Part shown: piece after piece, positions 20,888-29,427 of the stretch | How the letters are laid out: every line of letters begins with the position of its first letter | How positions within the stretch are numbered: position 1 is the first letter of the stretch | Source: Symbiodinium natans | Taxonomy: Eukaryota > Sar > Dinophyceae > Suessiales > Symbiodiniaceae | Length of the DNA: 64,000 bases | Assembly (NCBI GenBank): GCA_905221605.1 | Contig: CAJNDS010000822.1 | Span: forward strand, 1 to 64,000 | Direction of reading: 5' to 3' | The notes under the pieces: generated by a model | Told to the model about the DNA's origin: nothing | The model's input: only the letters and a program-made list of their open reading frames with translations | Databases searched by the model: none | Translations under genes and position numbers: made by a program

Positions 20888-23800
20888 AGCAAGCATTGCC
20901 CTCAGAATCGACAGTCAATGATTGCAGAGAGTGGAGAGTTAGGATATGAGTGCACAGAAGAAGAGAATTGGCCTGAAGACATGGTTGACACCAGCTGGTG
21001 GTATGACGATTGGCAGAGCGCTTTGTACAGTGAAGAAGACTGGACGTATTGGGATGACGATTCCTGGTACGGTCAGGACTGGTATGATTCCTCTCAGGAC
21101 TGGTCTGAGGATTGGTCTGATTGGAGCTTAGGCGCGCAACCGGTTTTTGCTGCCTCTGGCAGCGCATTGAGCAGAGAGGTACCCAGCACAGGCTCGCCAC
21201 CATTGGCGACCCAAGAGACTGCAGCAGCAGTCACCATTGAGAGCACTGAGCGGAGTGAAGAGAGAGAACCATTGACTCCTCAACTTGCTTCGAACAATCC
21301 ATTGCTTGAGAGCCCCAGAAGGTCTAGTGTAGCACCCAGGCCTGTGAGACCTAGCCTTACAAGTAGATTGTTCGTAGGAGCTTTGATGCTGATTGGAACA
21401 CTGTCAGCCTCTGTTCCTCCACATCCTCGCAGTGCAGATGATGTGATTGTCGACAGAATGATTGGCAGTCACACTCCACATGATGACAGTAGCAGTGAGT
21501 CAAGCATTGAGGGTCAGAGCGAACTAGTGCCGAACCCAAATGGCATTGGGATTGACCGCTTGTCTGATTTCCACATACAGTCAGGCATTGTCGACAGGAG
21601 TTGGATTTTGTTCGACTCTGGTGCATCAGCGAATTGCTGTCCACCTTGGTTCGCATCGGACTATCCATTGCACCCAGTAGGCAGTGATTGCCCGGCGCTT
21701 AGAAGCATCTCAGGCAAGACATTGTCCATCTTGGGGAAGCGTATTGTTGAGCTTGACTGCAATGGCCACTCATTGTGCGTGCAGTTCTATGTGTGTGAGC
21801 ACATTCCTTTCCCATTGGTCAGTGTGTCTAGATTCTTGCTTCAAGATTTTTGGACAATCATGGCAAAGGATTTCATGGCATTGATGACACCGTCAAACCA
21901 AACCGTGCCCATTGTTCGGCAAGGCACCTTGGTGTATCTCACCCCTACTGTCATCCCCTACTCAGCCTATTCAGGCCCTCGAACTGAATTGGAAATCAGT
22001 AGCCTCATGGATGACCTCGATCTTGAGACCATTGATCTTGAGTTGAGAGGCATCACTGATTCCACTCATTGTGAGTATGATCATCTTTCAAAGATTTCTT
22101 CATTGGTTGCGATGGCACAAGCGAGAGCAAGATCCAAACCAGCGTTCGCCAGAACTGTTGCTGCCAAACGAAAAGCAACAAAGAACATGGATTATTGGGA
22201 AATTGATGATCCAAACTGCCTCCTGATCAGGCATCATGTGAAAACAAGACGAGCTATGTTCGGATTGACTCGTCTTCGTAGCTCATTGCCTGTTGCTGAG
22301 GACAGATTGACTGGTGCACGCGTCACTAAGGTGCGGTATAAGGATGGTACCGAGCAGGTCTATCGCGATGCAGATTGGAGATCTCTTGAGGATCCTGATG
22401 CTGCATTGTCTGGTGATTGGACGGGCACCACTGAGTTTGCATTGTACCCGGCTAGCGGACAGCTGGACACAGGCGCGAAACGCACGCGCGAACGCACGCG
22501 TCCGCAAGAAGCATTGCCTTCTTCGCCCCGCCCGCCCCACCCCATTGAGAGTGTTCCGAGCCGAGGGACCGAGAAAGAATCAAAGAAAGTTCGCATTGTC
22601 TCGAAACAGCCGGAGAAACCGCAATCCGCGACTCGTCCTGCCCCCTCGACATTGGAACAAGTGTCTCGCGGAGAGTCGCAGCTTAGAGACAGCGAGATTG
22701 CTATTCTCAGAAGACTTCGATCGATTGGCGAGTTCAATGCGAAAATGCGTGAAGATTTGGTGCGGCTCTATCACACTCTCGATTCGGCTACAAGCAAAGA
22801 GCGAACCACCGACTATTGGCTTCAGTTACCAAACTATTGGGTTCGTATGGTTCATCAGAAACGCACAGATACTGTGCACCCGGATGATGAGCCTTCCCCA
22901 ATTGCTGAACAGAGTCTAGGTGATTTGCTTACTGCTGAGCGTTACACATACATTGTGGAATCGCAGTTCCCTGAGTTGAACGGCTCAGAGATTGAAGACC
23001 TGTGGTGCACCATGCTTGATCCTGATGGTGTTGAAACGGAACCTAAAGAAGATCCTAGGCGAGAATTGTATCATGTTTGGAGAGGCTTTGTTGTCTTCGC
23101 TTCGGTGCCGATTGAGGTAGGAAGGCCCATTCAGGACACTGATGACAAACATGCTAGAGTTGCCAAAGGATTGAAGGTTCCTGGTGAACCCTCAGCCTCA
23201 GAAAGAGCCCAACATGAATTGACACATTTGCCTTTCAGAGATTGGTGTCCTCATTGTGTCAAGTCGAAAGGTCGTCATGGTCCTGCAAAGAAACAGTCAG
23301 ATAGGCAGCCTGTGATTCAGGTTGACTATTGCTTCCAAGCTACACATCCAGATCTCCCATTGAGAAAGATCCTGTCAGCTTGTGATGTTCAGACTGGTTT
23401 AGGCATGGCTGTGATTGTTCCCTCAAAAGGTGAGAACAACTATGCAGTAGCAGAATTGAAGAAATTCATCTACGAGTGCGGAAGAACTTTTGGCATTCTT
23501 CAGTACGACCAAGAGTCCCCATTGAAGAATGTCTGCCAAAGAGTCTGCGCTGAACTAGGTGGATTGAGTCTTCGTGCTGCGCCCAAATCACACCCACAAA
23601 GTAGTGGTTCGGTAGGTCAGATGCAAAGGACATTGTATGGCCAAGTTCGCACTTTGATTGCCCAAGTTGAGCAAAACTTGAACATTCAGATCACTTCAGA
23701 TCATGTTCTGTATCCCTGGGCATTGAAGCATGCACAATGGCTATTGAACCGATACCTTGTTCATTCTGACGGATGTACGTCTTATTACAGACGATGGAAC

Positions 23801-24208
23801 CGAAACTATGAAGGTGGATTGTGTCAGTTTGCAGAGGTTGTTCATGCCAAAGTGATTGGTGGTCACGCGGTTAGAAAAGCCGATATCCCTTGGAAGTCAG
23901 CATTGTGGCTAGGAAGAGACACTGAGGCAGATGAGATCATTGTTGCCACTGACGAAGGAGTGACTAAGGTCAGAACAGTCAGAAGGACTCCTCCTTCTCA
24001 GCATTGGCAGCCCGACATTGTCAATGGACTCAAGGCTCTTCCTTGGAAGCCCAAGACTGATGGCGAACACACTACCGAGTTTGTATTGCCTAAGTCGCTG
24101 ACTGTATATAATAGGAAAGGTTCGAGACCCTCCGGGATTGACGCCACCTGCAGAGCCCAAAGAAGTTGTCAGGACCGAGAACCTCAAAACAGAGCCATTG
24201 CAACTTGA
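20888..24208 (+). CDS. pol: Protease-integrase part of Copia-1 Pol
   Basis: The frame is continuous with gag across the UGA; the first internal ATG is at 20918. An acidic and Trp-rich linker comes first (DDWQ, SWYGQDWYD). Aspartic protease: LFDSGASANC near 21610. Integrase zinc-binding HELTHL...WCPHC near 23213-23260. Integrase core: Asp in IQVDYCF (23324) and Asp in QYDQES (23507). The place of the third acidic residue, 36 residues on, reads SSGSVGQMQ with Gly where Glu is expected, and no Glu lies nearby. The frame ends at 24208 after losing register near 24100-24137; pol continues in the +1 frame. Without frameshifting, integrase and reverse transcriptase are separated. Confidence 0.85.
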   Translation, partial: SKHCPQNRQSMIAESGELGYECTEEENWPEDMVDTSWWYDDWQSALYSEEDWTYWDDDSWYGQDWYDSSQDWSEDWSDWSLGAQPVFAASGSALSREVPSTGSPPLATQETAAAVTIESTERSEEREPLTPQLASNNPLLESPRRSSVAPRPVRPSLTSRLFVGALMLIGTLSASVPPHPRSADDVIVDRMIGSHTPHDDSSSESSIEGQSELVPNPNGIGIDRLSDFHIQSGIVDRSWILFDSGASANCCPPWFASDYPLHPVGSDCPALRSISGKTLSILGKRIVELDCNGHSLCVQFYVCEHIPFPLVSVSRFLLQDFWTIMAKDFMALMTPSNQTVPIVRQGTLVYLTPTVIPYSAYSGPRTELEISSLMDDLDLETIDLELRGITDSTHCEYDHLSKISSLVAMAQARARSKPAFARTVAAKRKATKNMDYWEIDDPNCLLIRHHVKTRRAMFGLTRLRSSLPVAEDRLTGARVTKVRYKDGTEQVYRDADWRSLEDPDAALSGDWTGTTEFALYPASGQLDTGAKRTRERTRPQEALPSSPRPPHPIESVPSRGTEKESKKVRIVSKQPEKPQSATRPAPSTLEQVSRGESQLRDSEIAILRRLRSIGEFNAKMREDLVRLYHTLDSATSKERTTDYWLQLPNYWVRMVHQKRTDTVHPDDEPSPIAEQSLGDLLTAERYTYIVESQFPELNGSEIEDLWCTMLDPDGVETEPKEDPRRELYHVWRGFVVFASVPIEVGRPIQDTDDKHARVAKGLKVPGEPSASERAQHELTHLPFRDWCPHCVKSKGRHGPAKKQSDRQPVIQVDYCFQATHPDLPLRKILSACDVQTGLGMAVIVPSKGENNYAVAELKKFIYECGRTFGILQYDQESPLKNVCQRVCAELGGLSLRAAPKSHPQSSGSVGQMQRTLYGQVRTLIAQVEQNLNIQITSDHVLYPWALKHAQWLLNRYLVHSDGCTSYYRRWNRNYEGGLCQFAEVVHAKVIGGHAVRKADIPWKSALWLGRDTEADEIIVATDEGVTKVRTVRRTPPSQHWQPDIVNGLKALPWKPKTDGEHTTEFVLPKSLTVYNRKGSRPSGIDATCRAQRSCQDREPQNRAIAT

Positions 24209-26090
24209 AGACATGCCAGAGAGAAGAGCTGACACGTCAATTGCTGAACAACCTGCATCTTCCTCCGCAGGAATTGTGAGGCCCGCTGAAGCTGCGGAAG
24301 ACGAGAGAGCAGCTAAGTCTCTTCGCATTGACCCCGAGGCTCCTGTAGCAGAACCGTCACCGAAGTCTAGGAAGATTGCTGCAGTCATGCAGCTGATTGG
24401 TGCTACTGTAGGAGTAAACAAAGCTATCACCAAGGATGGCATTGAGGTTCCAGTTCATGTCAACTACGATGAAGATGAGTATCGCACTGAATTGAAGCTC
24501 ACTGAACCTATCATTTGGGACATCACGCGTGAATACCCTGAATTGGCCCAAAAGAAAGGAATGGACCACGAAATGGGCTCCATGAAGGATTTCAACGTGT
24601 ACACTGAGGTCCCAATTAAAAAATGTACAGAAGAGCAAATCAGCAATGCCATTGGAGTTCGTTGGGTGAAAAGATGGAAGACGGACACGGAATTGCGAAT
24701 GAGATTGGTCGTTCAAGGTTGTTACCAAGATGCGACGAAGCTAGACACAGATTCATTGTTTGCAAGCACGCCTTCGCTTGTGACGATGAGATTGCTCCTT
24801 GTCATGGCCTTAGCTCGCAATTGGTCTATCAGCCTTGCAGATATCTCAACCGCATTTCTTCACGCCGCTATTGGCGCAGATGAAGAGATTTTCGTCGTTC
24901 CTCCTGCAGAATACTATCCAACGAGAAATTGTCTGTGGAAACTCAACAGAGCTATGTATGGACTCAAGCAGAGTCCACGATTGTGGCAAGAACATTTTGC
25001 TAAGACTATGCAAAAGCTGGGATTCCGACGTTGCAAGTCTGATAGCAACTTGTATTGTCACTCTTCGAAACAGCTCTATGTTTTGGCGTATGTTGATGAT
25101 TTGATGATTGTAGGAGACCCCGAACAGTCCAAAGCTTTCATTGATTCTCTCAACAAAGAGCTTCTTGTGAAGATCACTGGACGATTGGAAGCGGGAAGCG
25201 AGCATTCCTTTCTAGGACGAAAACTGCGCCATAACGGAGATTCCATCGACATCCTCATGTCTCAGCAGTACATTGAAGAGATTCTGAAGCTTTATAGCAT
25301 GAACTCTAGCTCGAACATTGTGAACACCACAGGCTCCTCAGCCCTGAAGAGAGTTCAAGATTCTGACACACCGCTTGACAAAGAGGAGCATTCGAAGTTC
25401 CGCACAGCAGTTGGAAAATTGCTTTGGCTAGCGTTTGTAAGGCCTGATTGTTCCTATGCGGTGAAGGAGCTCAGTCGTGATGTGAAAGGACCCACATTGG
25501 AGAGCCTCGCCAAGCTTAAGCATTTGCTGAGGTATCTGAACGGTACTCGGCACACGGTGCTTAGATTGCGCCCGACTCATATGTTGACAGACTGGAAGTC
25601 GAGCCTGGAGCTCGTTTGCTTTGTCGACAGTGATTGGGCCGGTTGCTCGAAGACAAGAAAGTCGACGAGCGGAAGCACGGTGCAATTGCTTGGCTCACCC
25701 ATAGTGCACACATCTCGCACACAAGCTACCGTAGCATTGTCTTCTGGCGAAGCAGAACTGTATGCTATTGGCCAAGGCATTAACGAAGCTTTGTACGTAA
25801 AGTCGATCATCCTTGAAGCAGAATTTGCGCGCAAGGTGCGCATTACTGTTCACACGGATAGCACGGCTGGAAAGTCTATTGCCTCACGGTTTGGAACTGG
25901 CAAGCGTACAAAACACGTTGAGCTTAGGTATCTGTACATGCAGAATCTGATTGATGCAGGCATGCTGCGAGTGTGCAAGATTGGCACAAAGGACAACTGT
26001 GCTGATCTCCTCACGAAGTATGTGTCCACGGAGACATTGCAGTCTCTGTTGAATCGCTTAGGATTGATCCGCAACGACTTCCGATTGTGA
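24138..26090 (+). CDS. pol: Reverse transcriptase-RNase H part of Copia-1 Pol
   Basis: A 650-codon frame, +1 relative to the integrase frame and overlapping it by 71 bp. It opens at a TTG, so it is a continuation rather than an independent gene. Reverse transcriptase type 2 motifs are intact: VRWVKRWK, LADISTAFLHA, LNRAMYGLKQSPRLW and the catalytic YVDD (about residue 318). RNase H follows with VDSDWAG (about 497), SSGEAELYA, HTDSTAG and CADLLTK, so all four acidic residues are present. It ends LIRNDFRL and UGA. The 3' neighbour is a 580 bp non-coding stretch and an extra ORF. Confidence 0.9.
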   Translation: MTPPAEPKEVVRTENLKTEPLQLEDMPERRADTSIAEQPASSSAGIVRPAEAAEDERAAKSLRIDPEAPVAEPSPKSRKIAAVMQLIGATVGVNKAITKDGIEVPVHVNYDEDEYRTELKLTEPIIWDITREYPELAQKKGMDHEMGSMKDFNVYTEVPIKKCTEEQISNAIGVRWVKRWKTDTELRMRLVVQGCYQDATKLDTDSLFASTPSLVTMRLLLVMALARNWSISLADISTAFLHAAIGADEEIFVVPPAEYYPTRNCLWKLNRAMYGLKQSPRLWQEHFAKTMQKLGFRRCKSDSNLYCHSSKQLYVLAYVDDLMIVGDPEQSKAFIDSLNKELLVKITGRLEAGSEHSFLGRKLRHNGDSIDILMSQQYIEEILKLYSMNSSSNIVNTTGSSALKRVQDSDTPLDKEEHSKFRTAVGKLLWLAFVRPDCSYAVKELSRDVKGPTLESLAKLKHLLRYLNGTRHTVLRLRPTHMLTDWKSSLELVCFVDSDWAGCSKTRKSTSGSTVQLLGSPIVHTSRTQATVALSSGEAELYAIGQGINEALYVKSIILEAEFARKVRITVHTDSTAGKSIASRFGTGKRTKHVELRYLYMQNLIDAGMLRVCKIGTKDNCADLLTKYVSTETLQSLLNRLGLIRNDFRL

Positions 26091-26670
26091 CTGAAGCACT
26101 GGCGTCGTTTCACTTACCCTTAAAAAAAAAAATTGTTTCACATGTTCCTTTTGGCATTGCATGTTCAGTCTTTACATGTTACATGTTCAGACTGAGGGAC
26201 CGAGAGAGAGAAAGAGAGAGAAGAAGGGGAGCATTGGCATTGACAAACATTGTCTGCATTGCTGCTTGTGTCACATGGAGACATGTATTGGTTTCGTGTT
26301 TTGATTCCTTACATTGCTTCGCATACGCCATGCCCAGGCTACAAACAAAAGATTGCATGCGTCAGCACCCATTGCACAACGAAAACTCGCCCTTGCAAGC
26401 AACAACACATTGACCACACGCAACAACGCATTGTACAGCAGCATAGTGCTTAGAGTAGAACCTCTCTAACTAGCACATTGTACATAGATTGCTTCTTTCA
26501 AGTTTTCCCAGTATTTTATTTTCTCCTTTAGGATTTTCCGATTTTCCTTTTAGGTGAATTGTGATCTCGGAAGTGCTTTTGAGACTTTGTTTTGTTGCAT
26601 TCTTTGCTGTGATTGCAGTCACGAGAGCATTCAGTTGGGCATTTTGCACCTCCGAAGCCCCATTGCAGCC
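26091..26670 (+). other. Non-coding stretch between pol and the extra ORF
   Basis: No gene is seen. It holds a purine-rich GAGAGAGAAAGAGAG stretch near 26203 and more than a dozen ATTG words (CATTGC, CATTGT, CATTGA), showing that the ATTG enrichment is not a codon effect. Confidence 0.6.
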
Positions 26671-27921
26671 ATGGACAACGCTGCAATTGAGCACAGTTGC
26701 GGCATTGTGTCGTCCCAAGGTGTTGGGATTGAGCTCAGGAAGACGGCATTGGCCAATCTTGAGCGATTGGTCACGCTGGCCATTGGCCAATTCGGACCGG
26801 AGGCCTTGCTCTGGACCCTATTGGCTTCCATTGTGAATGCCCTCCCATTGGAGGAAGAGATCACGATGTCGCTCATTGGAGCTCACCCGCAAGAGACTGG
26901 CGTATTGGCCTTGGCGGAATTGTTGGCGCGTCTCGAAATCTTGATCGATCGCGTCACCTCCGCATTGGTGGCTCGGACACGCCAGATTCCACAGCTGGCA
27001 TTGGACCCACTGCGCGTCCTGAATTGCCGGTTTGCGACGGCACCATTGCCAACTGGCAACGACCATTGGTGCAGCATGAGCCTAAAGGTCAAGATGCTCA
27101 TTGAGCGCTGCGCGGCGGCCATTGGTGAAGCGGTGGATCTTTCAACGGCCATTGGCTCCTACACTGCGTTGCCACACATGGATTGGATCAAGGCATTGGT
27201 TCAGCAGACGACCCTGGTGAAGGCATTGGGAGCTGGACGATACGACGAGACATTGTCCAACTTGTGGGCAATTGTCTGTTTGCCTTTGAGTCTGGTTCGG
27301 ACATTGGTGGGCATGGACACCGATGATGCTGAGGGAGACATTGAGCTGGACTGGGATTGTCTCCCATGCCGCCAGCTGAACATCTCCTTCTCAATTGAAG
27401 GAGCCGTGGCGAAGCTCGCCCATTGGGTCAGGCAGACCCACTTGGAGGCCCATTGGCAGGAGGCTGCGGCATTGGTCTTCTTTCGGCCGACAAAGGCCTT
27501 CATGGCCCCAATTGCCAAGAACCCCAGCTTCACCGGGGGATTGAGCAATTGGCATAACCAGTCGTATGTGCCTGCCACGACGCTCATGGTGGCGACCGAC
27601 TTCGCATTGTCGCCATTGCAACGGGACCTGGCTTTTGTGGTGGAATTGGGATGCACGGTATTGGACCTTGCATGGGCAATCCACCAGGATGCCATTGCGA
27701 ACCCGATTGGCTTCCAGATGGGCTTTACGCGCTCCATTGCCTATCCGAAGGCATTGAGGGATGTCTTCTCGATGTGCGGCATTGATGATGACATGAACGA
27801 GGTGGCGATTGGCGGCACAGCCAGTCGCCCATTGGAACATCGTGGTTCGGTGCCTGAAGCGGTGCCATCCATTGGCACGACCATTGTGGTCCCGAATGGC
27901 AGCCATGTCACGATTGGCTAG
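26671..27921 (+). CDS. Extra ORF of Copia-1, 416 aa, unknown function
   Basis: The ORF is open from 26554 (GTG) and the first ATG is at 26671 (MDNAAIEHSCGIV). It lies downstream of pol and upstream of the 3' LTR, on the same strand, where some LTR elements carry extra or envelope-like genes. The protein is rich in Ala, Leu and Ile. I recognise no domain, and there is no clear signal peptide or membrane segment. The DNA contains about 50 ATTG words in 1.25 kb, in all three codon phases (Ile-G, xxA-Leu, and AAT-TGC or CAT-TGG types). The sequence therefore appears shaped by a nucleotide motif at least as much as by protein function. It may be a real protein or a chance frame in biased sequence. 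Confidence 0.45.
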   Translation: MDNAAIEHSCGIVSSQGVGIELRKTALANLERLVTLAIGQFGPEALLWTLLASIVNALPLEEEITMSLIGAHPQETGVLALAELLARLEILIDRVTSALVARTRQIPQLALDPLRVLNCRFATAPLPTGNDHWCSMSLKVKMLIERCAAAIGEAVDLSTAIGSYTALPHMDWIKALVQQTTLVKALGAGRYDETLSNLWAIVCLPLSLVRTLVGMDTDDAEGDIELDWDCLPCRQLNISFSIEGAVAKLAHWVRQTHLEAHWQEAAALVFFRPTKAFMAPIAKNPSFTGGLSNWHNQSYVPATTLMVATDFALSPLQRDLAFVVELGCTVLDLAWAIHQDAIANPIGFQMGFTRSIAYPKALRDVFSMCGIDDDMNEVAIGGTASRPLEHRGSVPEAVPSIGTTIVVPNGSHVTIG

Positions 27922-28318
27922 GTGCATTGCCTGAATGCAACAGTTTTGATGAGCTGCTGATTGGCATTCGACGTCGTACGCTGCGTTTTCTGGATCTCAG
28001 AATTGCCTCGAGCAATATATTGACTGGAATTGGCGGAATCGATGGTTGATCGTTCTCACCTGCGGTGTACTGCCACACGTCACTGCGTGATGTTGCTTCC
28101 ACGTGGCATTGTACAGTCTTTTGAGCCGGATTCTTGCAGATTTACATTGCAGTTCCGAAGTGCAAAAGAGATTTGAGCCTGAGCAGTTGAGTCGTGTCTT
28201 ATTGTTGCTTCTTTTGACTGAATGATGCTGATGTATATTCTTTTGGATGGAGTTTTTGAATTGTTTCGAGAATCTGACCTGATGCGAATTTGCAATGAAT
28301 TGCGAATTCGAGGGACCG
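27922..28318 (+). other. Untranslated region before the 3' LTR
   Basis: No gene is seen; about ten ATTG words. The polypurine tract position just before the LTR reads CGAGGGACCG, a weak candidate. Confidence 0.5.
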
Positions 28319-28532
28319 TGTTAGGATGATTGGTCAGATCACCTTTGTATCCACACAGAGATGCATTTGGTCACCAGAGGATTGCTGGATCAACTTTGGC
28401 TCAAGTCGGAAAACATTGAGCTCGAGTGATTGCATCACACAGCAGAGTTGGTGCTTGTGATTGTGCTTGGTTGAATTGAGCAGTTCTGAGATCACCTGAT
28501 TGAGTAGACGATTTCGCTTTTGTAAAATTTCA
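28319..28532 (+). repeat. 3' LTR of Copia-1
   Basis: 214 bp, TGTTAGGATG...TTTCA, apparently identical to the 5' LTR. Confidence 0.93.
28395..28405 (+). promoter_or_regulatory. Spliced-leader-like TTTGGCTCAAG in 3' LTR
   Basis: The counterpart of the 11 nt match in the 5' LTR. Confidence 0.45.
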
Positions 28533-28537
28533 TTAAA
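28533..28537. other. Target site duplication TTAAA, right
   Basis: It follows the 3' LTR directly and matches 19679-19683. Confidence 0.75.
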
Positions 28538-28800
28538 GGGGGGCTTAAAGGGGGGCTTAAAGGGGGGCTTAAAGGGGGGCTTCAAGGGGGCTTTAAGGGG
28601 GGGCTTAAGCTTAAGGGGGGGGCTTAAAGGGGGGGGGGCTTAAGGGGGGGCTTAAGGGGGGGCTTAAGGGGGGGCTTAAGGGCTTTGACCCTTTCCCCCC
28701 CCCCCCCGAAAGGGACCCCCTTTGCAGGGACCCCTTTGAAGGGGGGCTTAAGGGGGGCTTAAAGGGGGGCTTAAAGGGGGGCTTAAGCCCCCCTTTGCCC
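28533..28800. repeat. G-run/CTTAA block, right side of insertion site
   Basis: A continuation of the array at 19450-19683, with a C-run/G-run inverted segment near 28690-28740 and CCCCCTTTG near 28790. Confidence 0.85.
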
Positions 28801-28866
28801 AAAGGGGGGGGGCCCATCCTCATGTGAAAAGCAGAGCTCGCGCAGCAGTTTCTTTTTCACTTTGCA

Positions 28867-28877
28867 CTTGAGCCAAA
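28867..28877 (-). other. Spliced-leader-like TTTGGCTCAAG on minus strand
   Basis: CTTGAGCCAAA on the + strand is the reverse complement of the spliced-leader 3' end (11 of 11). It lies in otherwise featureless sequence (28801-29100) just beyond the G-run array and may mark the 5' end of a small retroposed copy on the minus strand. Confidence 0.3.
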
Positions 28878-29101
28878 CACCAAAGTGTTCAGCTCTCTTG
28901 AAGAGCTCAGGGCTCCAAAAAGCTACGAATTCCATCTCAACTTTTCTACAAAGGAGGTAAAGCAAAAGAACAATGCAACTGCTTTGGTCTGCACCTCGGG
29001 GAGCCCTGGCTTTCTTACCCGGCCTGTTTCTTTGCCTCTGCAGGGTGTAGTCGTCTACAAATCTCTGTGCGGGAATCCTGCGCTCGAGCAGGTACTCTCC
29101 C

Positions 29102-29345
29102 TTGCCTTGGGCTTTGCCGGGCTGCCTGCTCGGAGGAGGAACCTCCCTCTTTCTATTCTCCCAAGCCTCTGCCTCCGAGGAAGCCTTGCTGTTTGGAACC
29201 GGTGAGAATCCGGTAGGACAGCAGCCGAACCCCTTTGCTGCCTTTGGAACTCAAGGAGTTCCCACCTCAACGCCAGCGACGACAGTCACCGCTCCAGGTG
29301 GTGGTGCTGTTGGAGAAAGTTTGGTGGTTGAGATGCTGCGAGTAT
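29102..29345 (+). pseudogene. gag: Broken N-terminal piece of Copia-2 Gag
   Basis: The frame has no ATG and reads GENPVGQQPNPFAAFGTQGV, then a Thr/Pro-rich stretch and GGGAVGESLVVEML. Register is lost near 29335-29350. A second frame begins MQQQQRQQEAMMDQ at 29345 and meets a TAA at 29410 (LEQN-stop-QLVATML) before joining the main gag frame. One frameshift and one stop therefore disable the natural Gag N-terminus, a Gln-rich coiled coil. Confidence 0.6.
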
Positions 29346-29427
29346 GCAGCAGCAGCAGAGACAGCAGGAAGCCATGATGGACCAGTACCGGAAGCAGTTG
29401 GAACAGAACTAACAGCTTGTGGCCACC

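Larger units (their letters stand above)
19684..28532 (+). mobile_element. Copia-1: complete Ty1/copia LTR retrotransposon
   Basis: An 8849 bp element bounded by two 214 bp LTRs (TG...CA) and 5 bp TTAAA duplications. The order is LTR, primer site, gag, protease, integrase, reverse transcriptase, RNase H, an extra ORF, LTR. Integrase ahead of reverse transcriptase defines Ty1/copia. The LTRs appear identical base for base, so insertion is recent. Despite this, the coding part carries an in-frame UGA in gag, a frame change in pol and no glutamate at the third integrase catalytic position. This suggests mobilisation in trans or recoding. The sense strand is unusually rich in ATTG. Confidence 0.9.
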
